A DNA stretch of 64,000 bases from Paracidovorax anthurii (GTDB taxonomy: Bacteria; Pseudomonadota; Gammaproteobacteria; Burkholderiales; Burkholderiaceae_C), in assembly GCF_003269065.1 (NCBI RefSeq), contig NZ_QLTA01000023.1:1-64000 (forward strand), written 5' to 3'. Every line of letters begins with the position of its first letter. The first letter of the stretch is position 1. The notes below the pieces were generated by a model. It had not been told where the DNA came from. It made no database searches and saw only the letters and a list, made by a program, of their open reading frames with translations. Below are positions 17,880-26,181 of this stretch, piece after piece. Position numbers and translations under genes: made by a program.

Positions 17880-20054
17880 ATGTCCGAAACCGTTCACGGC
17901 ATCCGCCTTTCCTCCCGCCAGGCCTCCGTGCGCGCCATGGTCGAGCTGCTGTCGTCCATGCGTTTCGCGATCTCGCTGCTCACCGTGATCTGCATCGCCT
18001 CGGTGATCGGCACGGTGCTCAAGCAGCACGAGCCGGCCGTGAACTACGTGAACCAGTTCGGCCCCTTCTGGGCCGAGCTGTTCCTGGCGCTGCGGCTCAA
18101 TGCCGTCTACAGCGCCTGGTGGTTCCTGCTGATCCTCGCCTTCCTCGTCGCGAGCACGTCCATGTGCGTGGCGCGCAACGGGCCGCGCTACCTCGCGGAC
18201 CTGCGCAGCTACAAGGAAAACATCCGCGAGCAGGGCCTGAAGGCCTTCCACCACCGCGCGCAGGCCACGCTCGCCGCCGAGGGGCCCGAGGCCGCCGCGC
18301 GGCGCATCGGCGGCCTGCTGGCCGGCGGCGGCTGGAGGGTGCGGCTGCAGCAGCGGGACACCGCCGCCGGCCCGGGCACCGGCTGGATGGTGGCGGCCAA
18401 GGCGGGCGCCGCCAACAAGATCGGCTACATCGCCGCGCACAGCGCCATCGTGCTCATCTGCCTGGGCGGGCTGCTGGACGGCGACCTCATCGTGCGCGCG
18501 CAGATGTGGCTGGGCGGCAAGACGCCCTACGCGGGCGGCGGCCTCGTCTCCGAGGTGGGCGACGGGCACCGGCTCTCCGAGCGCAACCCCACCTTCCGCG
18601 GCAACCTCTTCGTGTCCGAGGGCACGCAGTCGGGCACGGCCATCCTCAGCCAGTCCGACGGCGTGCTGCTGCAGGAGCTGCCGTTCTCCATCGAGCTGAA
18701 GAAATTCATCGTGGAGCACTACTCCACCGGCATGCCCAAGCTCTTCGCGAGCGAGATCGTCATCCACGACAAGGCCACGGGCGAGGCCACGCCCGCGCGC
18801 GTGGAGGTGAACCACCCCGCCAGCTACCGCGGCATCGAGATCTACCAGTCGAGCTTCGACGACGGCGGCTCGCGGCTCAAGCTGCGCGCCGTGCCCATGG
18901 CGCCGGGCGTGCGGCCCTTCGAGGTCGAGGGCACCGTGGGCGACTCCACCCGGCTCGAAAAGGCCGGCGGCTCCGAGGCGCAGGCGCTCACGCTGGAGTT
19001 CACGGGGCTGCGCACCATCAACGTCGAGAACTTCAGCGGCGCGGCCGGCTCGGGCACCGACGTGCGCAAGGTGGACCTGCGCCAGTCCATCGAATCGCGC
19101 CTGGGCGCGGGCAACAAGACCGCCACGCCCAAGGAGCTGCGCAACGTGGGCCCGAGCGTCACCTACAAGCTGCGCGACGCGGCGGGCCAGGCGCGCGAGT
19201 TCCATAACTACATGCTGCCGGTGGACACGGGCGACGGCCAGCCGGTCTTCCTGCTCGGCGTGCGCGAGACGCCGGCCGATCCCTTCCGCTTCCTGCGCGT
19301 GCCGATGGACGACCAGGGCCGCATGGACGGCTTCATGCGCATGCGCATGGCGCTGGCCGATGCCGCGCTGCGCGAGCAGGCGGTGCGCCGCTACGTGGCG
19401 CATGCCGTGGACCGCTCCCGGCCCGAGCTGGCCGAGCAGCTCGCGCAGTCCACGCTGCGCGCGCTCTCGCTCTTCGCCGGCGCGCACGAGGCGGGCAAGG
19501 GCGCTGCCGGCGAGCCGCCGCGCGCGGGCCTGCAGGCCATCTCGGACTTCATGGAGGCCAACGTGCCCGAGGCCGAGCGCGAGCGCGCCGGCGAGGTGCT
19601 GATCCGCATCCTCAACGGCGCGCTGTTCGAGCTGGCGCAGCTCACGCGCGAGCGCGCGGGCCTCGCGCCGCTGCCGCAGAACGAGGCCACGCGCGCCTTC
19701 ATGACCCAGGCCGTGCTCTCGCTGAGCGACGCGCAGATCTACCCCGCGCCGATGGCCTTCGAGCTGGCCGACTTCACCCAGGTGCAGGCCAGCGTGTTCC
19801 AGGTGGCGCGCGCGCCGGGCAAGAACGTGGTCTATCTGGGCTGCGCCCTGCTGATCCTGGGCGTGTTCGCGATGCTCTACGTGCGCGAGCGCCGCGTCTG
19901 GGTGTGGCTCGCGCCGCAGCCGGACGGCGCGGGCGCCGAGGCCACGATGGCCCTCTCGACCAACCGCAAGACGATGGACGGCGACCGCGAGTTCGCCCGG
20001 CTCACCGAGAAACTGATCGGGGCGCGGCCCCACCATGGAGGCACCACCGCATGA
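17880..20054 (+). CDS. resB: Cytochrome c biogenesis protein ResB
   Basis: 724 residues from the ATG at 17880 (MSETVHGIRLSSRQASVRAM). Three N-terminal membrane segments (FAISLLTVICIASVIGTVL, SAWWFLLILAFLVASTS, AHSAIVLICLGGLL), a long periplasmic domain, and a C-terminal segment (VVYLGCALLILGVFAMLY) are the ResB arrangement. With CcsB/CcsA it forms the System II haem-delivery and apocytochrome-ligation complex. A long insertion of about 150 residues rich in helices (PELAEQLAQSTLRALSLF) is characteristic of betaproteobacterial members. Its stop overlaps the ccsB start (ATGA). Confidence 0.93.
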   Translation: MSETVHGIRLSSRQASVRAMVELLSSMRFAISLLTVICIASVIGTVLKQHEPAVNYVNQFGPFWAELFLALRLNAVYSAWWFLLILAFLVASTSMCVARNGPRYLADLRSYKENIREQGLKAFHHRAQATLAAEGPEAAARRIGGLLAGGGWRVRLQQRDTAAGPGTGWMVAAKAGAANKIGYIAAHSAIVLICLGGLLDGDLIVRAQMWLGGKTPYAGGGLVSEVGDGHRLSERNPTFRGNLFVSEGTQSGTAILSQSDGVLLQELPFSIELKKFIVEHYSTGMPKLFASEIVIHDKATGEATPARVEVNHPASYRGIEIYQSSFDDGGSRLKLRAVPMAPGVRPFEVEGTVGDSTRLEKAGGSEAQALTLEFTGLRTINVENFSGAAGSGTDVRKVDLRQSIESRLGAGNKTATPKELRNVGPSVTYKLRDAAGQAREFHNYMLPVDTGDGQPVFLLGVRETPADPFRFLRVPMDDQGRMDGFMRMRMALADAALREQAVRRYVAHAVDRSRPELAEQLAQSTLRALSLFAGAHEAGKGAAGEPPRAGLQAISDFMEANVPEAERERAGEVLIRILNGALFELAQLTRERAGLAPLPQNEATRAFMTQAVLSLSDAQIYPAPMAFELADFTQVQASVFQVARAPGKNVVYLGCALLILGVFAMLYVRERRVWVWLAPQPDGAGAEATMALSTNRKTMDGDREFARLTEKLIGARPHHGGTTA

Positions 20055-21382
20055 CCACGGCGACCACCATCACCCTGAACGAAGGCTTCTTCGCGCGGCG
20101 CACCCTGTTCGACTGGGTGTTCGCGGCCCTCGTGGCCGTGGGCGGGCTCTACGCGCTGCAGCGCTACGGCGCCTTCATGGACGGGTACGAGAAGGGCATC
20201 CTGCTGGGCTCGATCCCCTGCGCCGTGTGGCTCGGCTGGTTTTGGCGGCCGCTGCGCGCGCTGATGCTGGCCGTGGCCGCGTTCGCACTGCTGGCCATCG
20301 GCCTCTACCAGCAGGACGGCGCGGGCAGCCTCGCGCGGGCCGACACGGTCTTCGGCCTGAAGTACTTCCTCTCCAGCCAGTCGGCCATCCTGTGGATGAG
20401 CATGCTGTTCTTCATCAGCACGGTGTTCTACTGGCTGGGCATGTTCGCGCGCGGCGAGCGCGGCACGCTCTCGCTGCTGGGCTCGCGCATCGCCTGGGTG
20501 GCGATCGCCATGGCGCTCATCGGCACGCTGGTGCGCTGGTATGAGAGCTACCTCATCGGCCCGGACATCGGCCACATCCCCGTGAGCAACCTCTACGAGG
20601 TCTTCGTGCTCTTTTGCTGGATGACGGCGGCCTTCTACCTCTATTACGAAGAGCAGTACGCCACGCGCGCGCTCGGCGGCTTCGTGATGCTGGTGGTGAG
20701 CGCGGCCGTGGGCTTCCTGCTCTGGTACACCGTGGTGCGCGAGGCGCACGAGATCCAGCCGCTGGTGCCGGCCCTCAAGAGCTGGTGGATGAAGCTGCAC
20801 GTGCCCGCCAACTTCATCGGCTACGGCACCTTCGCGCTCGCGGCCATGGTGGCCTTCGCCTACCTCATCAAGCAGCAGGCCGGCGAGACGCGCTGGTGGA
20901 AGCTCGCGCCGCTGTGGATGCTGGGCGTGGTGCTGTGCTTCGAGCCCATCGTGTTCCGCCAGGGCGCCACCGAGAACGGCGGGAGCTACTGGATGGTGTA
21001 CTTCGGCGTCTCGGCCCTCATCGTGGCCGGCATCCTGCTGGGCCGCCGGCGCATCGCCGAGCGCCTGCCGTCCTTCGAGGTGCTGGACGACGTCATGTAC
21101 AAGTCCATCGCCGTGGGCTTCGCCTTCTTCACCATCGCCACCGTGCTGGGCGCCCTGTGGGCGGCCGAGGCCTGGGGCGGCTACTGGAGCTGGGACCCCA
21201 AGGAGACCTGGGCCCTCATCGTCTGGCTCAACTACGCGGCGTGGCTGCACATGCGCCTCATGAAGGGGCTGCGCGGCACGGTTTCCGCCTGGTGGGCGCT
21301 GGTGGGCCTGGGCGTGACCACCTTCGCCTTCCTGGGCGTGAACATGTGGCTCTCGGGCCTGCACAGCTACGGAACGTTGTAG
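20051..21382 (+). CDS. ccsB: c-type cytochrome biogenesis protein CcsB/CcsA (haem channel)
   Basis: 443 residues, start ATG overlapping the resB stop. It is polytopic (8 or more hydrophobic segments) and carries the WWD haem-handling motif near the C-terminus (WGGYWSWDPKETWALIVWL) with flanking histidines in LHVPANFIGYG and AAWLHMRLMKG. With ResB it moves haem across the inner membrane and ligates it to CXXCH apocytochromes such as the adjacent cytochrome c4. Confidence 0.93.
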   Translation: MTTATTITLNEGFFARRTLFDWVFAALVAVGGLYALQRYGAFMDGYEKGILLGSIPCAVWLGWFWRPLRALMLAVAAFALLAIGLYQQDGAGSLARADTVFGLKYFLSSQSAILWMSMLFFISTVFYWLGMFARGERGTLSLLGSRIAWVAIAMALIGTLVRWYESYLIGPDIGHIPVSNLYEVFVLFCWMTAAFYLYYEEQYATRALGGFVMLVVSAAVGFLLWYTVVREAHEIQPLVPALKSWWMKLHVPANFIGYGTFALAAMVAFAYLIKQQAGETRWWKLAPLWMLGVVLCFEPIVFRQGATENGGSYWMVYFGVSALIVAGILLGRRRIAERLPSFEVLDDVMYKSIAVGFAFFTIATVLGALWAAEAWGGYWSWDPKETWALIVWLNYAAWLHMRLMKGLRGTVSAWWALVGLGVTTFAFLGVNMWLSGLHSYGTL

Positions 21383-21464
21383 CGGCGGATGAATCCTTCG
21401 GAGGCGGGGGCGCGTATAACGGCGGCATCCCCCGCAGGCCCGCCCCCTACCCGAGGATTCCTCC

Positions 21465-22463
<999 letters not shown>

Positions 22464-22513
22464 AGCCGCCGGCGGCGCCACCGCTGCCCCGGGAGGCGGG
22501 AGGCCCCCGACCG

Positions 22514-23137
22514 ATGAAGAAACTGCTGCTGCATCCGGCCGCCAAGCCGGCCGTCTTCGTGCTCTGCCTGCTGCCGTTCGCGTGGCTGGTCTATGGCGCC
22601 GTGGCCGACCAGCTGGGGGCCAACCCGGCCGAGGCGCTGATCCGCTCCACGGGCGACTGGGCGCTGCGCGGGCTGTGCGTGGCGCTGGCCGTGACGCCGC
22701 TGCGCGTGGTGGCCGGCCTGCCGGCGCTTGCGCGGTTCCGGCGCATGCTGGGGCTGTTCGCCTTCTTCTACGCGCTGCTGCACCTCGTGGCCTACGCCTG
22801 GTTCGACATGGGCTTCGACGTGCCGGAGATCCTGCGCGACATCGCCAAGCGCCCCTTCATCCTCGTGGGCATGCTGGCCTTCGTGCTGCTGGTGCTGCTG
22901 GCCGCCACCTCCTTCAACCGCGCCATCCGCTGGCTGGGCGGCAGGCGCTGGCAGGCCCTGCACCGCGCCGTGTATGCCGTGGCCGGGCTGGCGCTGCTGC
23001 ACTTCTTCTGGATGCGCGCCGGCAAGAACTTCTTCGGCGAGGTCGCCGTCTATGGAGCGATCCTGGGCGCGCTGCTGGGCTGGCGCGCCTGGCGGGCCCT
23101 GCGCGGCGCGCGTGCCGCCCGTGCCACGGCGGCGTGA
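22514..23137 (+). CDS. msrQ: MsrQ haem-binding membrane subunit
   Basis: 207 residues with about six transmembrane segments (AVFVLCLLPFAWLVYGAV, FILVGMLAFVLLVLLAAT and others). Candidate haem-ligand histidines are in YALLHLVAYAWFD and LHRAVYAVAGLALLHFFW. It passes electrons from the quinone pool or a flavin reductase to MsrP. It ends just before a 49-nt dispersed element. Confidence 0.93.
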   Translation: MKKLLLHPAAKPAVFVLCLLPFAWLVYGAVADQLGANPAEALIRSTGDWALRGLCVALAVTPLRVVAGLPALARFRRMLGLFAFFYALLHLVAYAWFDMGFDVPEILRDIAKRPFILVGMLAFVLLVLLAATSFNRAIRWLGGRRWQALHRAVYAVAGLALLHFFWMRAGKNFFGEVAVYGAILGALLGWRAWRALRGARAARATAA

Positions 23138-23140
23138 TTC

Positions 23141-23189
23141 GCTATGTATTTAATAGCTAACTATTGAGCATCTACGGCGACGTGGCGGC
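23141..23189 (+). repeat. 49-nt dispersed intergenic element, copy 4
   Basis: GCTATGTATTTAATAGC (perfect GCTAT/ATAGC stem), 17-nt spacer, CGGCGACGTGGCGGC. It sits between the convergent msrQ and metallo-beta-lactamase-fold genes. Confidence 0.78.
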
Positions 23190-23204
23190 CAAAAGATCCA
23201 ATAA

Positions 23205-24041
23205 TCAGGCCCGCACCGCCTGCAGGGCCGGCCGCACCTGCCGCGTGGCGGGGTCGATGAACGCCGTGGGCAACTGGTAGGCCCGGTCGTCGAACAGGTC
23301 GATGCCGCACTGCAGGTTCTCGACCCAGTCGAAGAAATCGCTGATCGCCTGCCGCCCCATGATGGGCGCGCCGTGCTGGGGCACCAGCATGGCGATGTCG
23401 AGCTGCCGGGCCATGCGCGACCACAGGCGCAGGATCTTGTTGGACACCATGTAGCGGCGGTGGAAGCCCTCCATGCGCGGGATGTGGGCCTTCAGGTCGG
23501 TGACCGGCTCGCGGGCCTCGGCGCCGGACACCATGGACACCGCGAGGTCGCCCGTGAAGAGGATCTTGCTCACCGGGTCGTAGAAGTGGAAGTTGCCCTC
23601 CGAATGCAGGAAATGCGCGGGCAGCAGTACCAGCTCGTGCCGGCCCAGCGGCAGGTGCCCGCCGGCGTCGGGCACCCCGATCACGCGGTTCTCGGTCTTG
23701 CCCACCTTGGTGAAATGCGGCGCGAAGCGCTCCCACACGCGCGAGATCACCAGCGTGGCCTTGGTGCTGGTCATCCAGCGGTCGAGCGAGGCGATGATGT
23801 CCGGATCGGCGTGCGAGGCGATCAGGTACGACAGCTTGTGCGGGGCGAAGTGCTTGCTCATGCCCATGAACAGCTCGTTGAACGCGAGGTTGCCACCCGG
23901 ATCGATGATCGCGCCCGTGTCCCCGTCCACGATGAGGAACTGGTTGGCCTGCACCGCCTGCCCGTCCTCCTCGATGAGGTCGGAGAACATCAGGCAGGCG
24001 TGGTGCTTGTCTCGGTAGAGTTCCAGGGGTTCCGCTGCCAT
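23205..24041 (-). CDS. Diiron metallo-beta-lactamase-fold protein, ODP/flavodiiron-like
   Basis: 278 residues, cytoplasmic. The metal site is of the flavodiiron/ODP kind rather than the zinc HxHxDH type: SHADPDI (H-x-D-x-D), LPAHFLHSEGNFHFYDP, LFTGDLAVS and VPQHGAPIMG supply His/Asp ligands. It lacks the flavodoxin domain of flavodiiron proteins. Related standalone proteins bind O2 at a non-haem diiron centre and are linked to chemotaxis or signalling. An FNR-type site and matching -10 lie upstream, so induction by low oxygen is likely. Exact role unknown. Confidence 0.72.
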   Translation of the reverse strand: MAAEPLELYRDKHHACLMFSDLIEEDGQAVQANQFLIVDGDTGAIIDPGGNLAFNELFMGMSKHFAPHKLSYLIASHADPDIIASLDRWMTSTKATLVISRVWERFAPHFTKVGKTENRVIGVPDAGGHLPLGRHELVLLPAHFLHSEGNFHFYDPVSKILFTGDLAVSMVSGAEAREPVTDLKAHIPRMEGFHRRYMVSNKILRLWSRMARQLDIAMLVPQHGAPIMGRQAISDFFDWVENLQCGIDLFDDRAYQLPTAFIDPATRQVRPALQAVRA

Positions 24042-24067
24042 ACCGCTCCAATCGTCATGAAACGGTC

Positions 24068-24109
24068 ACTGTACGGACATCGCTCCCCCCGGAGCTTGAT
24101 GCGCATCAA
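24068..24109 (-). promoter_or_regulatory. FNR/Anr-type class II promoter
   Basis: A perfect FNR box TTGAT-GCGC-ATCAA (24096-24109) is followed on the minus strand by TACAGT (24073-24068), a reasonable -10. The box centre is 32 bases from the -10 centre, the spacing of class II (-41.5) activation. It drives the diiron protein gene starting at 24041. Confidence 0.7.
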
Positions 24110-24118
24110 GCGGAGCGG

Positions 24119-25402
24119 TCAGCCGGGCAGCTTCTCGTGCCGGAACGTATCGGCGAGGGATTCGCGCTCGCGGATGAGGTGGGCGGCGCTGCCGTCCACC
24201 AGCACCTCCGCCGGCCGCGCGCGGGTGTTGTAATTGCTGCCCATCGAGCTGCAATAGGCGCCCGCCGAGAGCACGGCGAGGTGGTCGCCGGCCTGCACGG
24301 CCAGCGTGCGGTCGCGGCCGATCCAGTCGCCGCTCTCGCACACGGGGCCCACCACGTCGTACACGGCGGGCTGCGCATCCGCCGCCGGCGCGCGCAGCGG
24401 CACGATGCCGTGGAAGGCCTGGTACATCGCCGGGCGGGGGAGGTCGTTCATCGCAGCATCGACGATGCAGAAGTTCTTCTGCTCGCCGGGCTTCACGTAC
24501 AGCACCTCGGTCAGGCACACGCCCGCGTTGCCCACCAGCGAGCGGCCGGGCTCGATCATGAACTGCCGGTCGCCGAAGCCGCGCTCGTCCAGCCGGGCGA
24601 GCAGGTCGGTCCACAGCGCATCCGCCGCGGGCGGCGTGTCGCCGTTGTAGTCGATGCCCAGGCCGCCGCCGAAGTCGAGGTGGTGGATCGGGATGCCCGC
24701 GGCCTCGATCTGCTCGACCAGGTCGAGCACGCGCTCCACGGCGTCGAGGTAGGGCGTGGCCTCGGTGATCTGCGAGCCGATGTGGCAGTCGATGCCCACG
24801 ACCCGCAGGCCCGGCAGGGCCGCCGCGTGCTGGTAGGCGGCCAGCGTGCGCTCGTGCGCCACGCCGAACTTGTTGCCCTTCAGGCCCGTGGAGATGTAGG
24901 GGTGGGTTTTCGGGTCCACGTTGGGGTTCACGCGGATGCTGACCGGCGCGCGCGTGCCGCAGGCAACCGCCACCTCGCTCAGCACCTCCAGCTCGGGCTC
25001 GCTCTCTACGTTGAAGCAGCCGATGCCGGCCTCCAGGGCCTCGCGCATCTCCTGCCGCGTCTTGCCGACGCCCGAGAAGATCACCTTGCGCGCATCGCCG
25101 CCCGCGGCCAGCACGCGCCGCAGCTCGCCGCCCGACACTATGTCGAAGCCGCAGCCGGCCCGCGCGAACAGCTGCAGCACCGCCAGCGAGGAGTTCGCCT
25201 TCATGGCATAGCAGATCTGGACCTTGCGGCCCGCGAACCCGCGCTGGTAGGCCTCCAGCGCCGCGAGCATCGAGGCCTTCGAATACACGTAGAGCGGCGT
25301 GCCGTGCCGCGCGGCCAGGTCCGCGAGGCGGACCGATTCGATGGAGAGATCGCCGCCTTGGTAGGCGACATGGGGGTGGCCGGGCAGTGCGGTCAGCGTC
25401 AT
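24119..25402 (-). CDS. lysA: Diaminopimelate decarboxylase
   Basis: 427 residues. The PLP lysine is in CYAMKANSSLAVLQ, the Gly-rich phosphate loop is DFGGGLGIDY, and the dimer-partner catalytic cysteine is in GPVCESGDWIG. It makes lysine from meso-diaminopimelate. Its start overlaps the end of the lptM lipoprotein gene by 4 bases, so the two form an operon, an arrangement common in proteobacteria (lptM-lysA). Confidence 0.96.
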   Translation of the reverse strand: MTLTALPGHPHVAYQGGDLSIESVRLADLAARHGTPLYVYSKASMLAALEAYQRGFAGRKVQICYAMKANSSLAVLQLFARAGCGFDIVSGGELRRVLAAGGDARKVIFSGVGKTRQEMREALEAGIGCFNVESEPELEVLSEVAVACGTRAPVSIRVNPNVDPKTHPYISTGLKGNKFGVAHERTLAAYQHAAALPGLRVVGIDCHIGSQITEATPYLDAVERVLDLVEQIEAAGIPIHHLDFGGGLGIDYNGDTPPAADALWTDLLARLDERGFGDRQFMIEPGRSLVGNAGVCLTEVLYVKPGEQKNFCIVDAAMNDLPRPAMYQAFHGIVPLRAPAADAQPAVYDVVGPVCESGDWIGRDRTLAVQAGDHLAVLSAGAYCSSMGSNYNTRARPAEVLVDGSAAHLIRERESLADTFRHEKLPG

Positions 25403-25662
25403 GGAGTGGAAGTGGAGGCGGGAGGCGACGAAGGCGCCGGGGAAGGGGACGATGCCGGGGTGGCGGGCGCCGGCACGATGATGGGCACCGGAGAGGGCGC
25501 CTCGCGCATCGGATCGAGCGTCTGGGGCAGTGTGGCGCGCTGGGACCCGGCGGGATCGTTCGGCAGATACAGCGGGCCGCGCTGGCCGCAGCCCGCCAGC
25601 AGGACGACCGCGCCGGCACCAAGGACGAACGCCCTGACTAGAATTTGAGAAGCTCTCAACAT
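25399..25662 (-). CDS. lptM: Small lipoprotein of the LptM (YifL) family
   Basis: 87 residues: [20 protein letters not shown] then lipobox [14 protein letters not shown], the hallmark of LptM/YifL, followed by a Pro/Ser-rich disordered tail. LptM binds the LptDE translocon and assists LptD disulfide maturation. It is longer than E. coli LptM because of the tail. It is coupled to lysA downstream and divergent from cyaY with only 18 bases between starts. Confidence 0.85.
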   Translation of the reverse strand: MLRASQILVRAFVLGAGAVVLLAGCGQRGPLYLPNDPAGSQRATLPQTLDPMREAPSPVPIIVPAPATPASSPSPAPSSPPASTSTP

Positions 25663-25680
25663 CCGCAAATTGTAGAAGTA

Positions 25681-26010
25681 ATGACCGATCTCGAATTTCT
25701 GGACCAGGCCGAGAAACTGTTGCTCGCCGTGGAACAAGGGTGCGACCGCATCAACGACGCCACCGATGCCGACCTGGATGCCCAGCGCTCGGGCGGCATG
25801 GTGACCATCACCTTCCCCAACCGCAGCCAGATCGTCATCAACCAGCAAAAGCCCCTGCACGAGATCTGGATGGCCGCGCAGTCCGGCGGCTACCACTACC
25901 GCCTCGATGGCGGGGCCTGGAAAGACACCAAGGGCGCCGGCGAATTCTTCGCGGCCCTGGACGAAAACGCCTCCCGGCAGGCCGGCATGCCCGTGTCGTT
26001 CCGGGGCTGA
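25681..26010 (+). CDS. cyaY: Frataxin-like iron-sulfur cluster assembly protein CyaY
   Basis: 109 residues. Acidic first helix ([20 protein letters not shown] ... [10 protein letters not shown]) and the beta-sheet signature [19 protein letters not shown] and [14 protein letters not shown] match frataxin. It modulates IscS and supplies or senses iron during Fe-S assembly. It is a single gene, convergent with mrcA across a bidirectional terminator. Confidence 0.95.
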   Translation: MTDLEFLDQAEKLLLAVEQGCDRINDATDADLDAQRSGGMVTITFPNRSQIVINQQKPLHEIWMAAQSGGYHYRLDGGAWKDTKGAGEFFAALDENASRQAGMPVSFRG

Positions 26011-26123
26011 GCGCCCGGCGCCCGCCCGCCCGGTGCGCTGCGCCGATCCGTGAAAAAAAGCCCCCTACGCTCGCTTGCCGCGCGTGGTCGCTGTCCTCCG
26101 AGGGGAAGCTTTGCCCGGCGATG

Positions 26124-26161
26124 AAAAAAAGGCATCGCTGCCATCGCAGCGATGCCTTTTT
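26124..26161. terminator. Bidirectional terminator between cyaY and mrcA
   Basis: GGCATCGCTG, a 6-base loop and CAGCGATGCC make a perfect 10-bp stem, with seven A before and five T after, so it functions on both strands. Confidence 0.88.
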
Positions 26162-26181
26162 GCCGTGCGGGCCTGCCCGGG

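Noticed and set aside
25360-25380. GGCGACATGG resembling the conserved block of the 49-nt element
   Set aside because: It is inside the lysA coding sequence and lacks the hairpin and spacer at the fixed distance.
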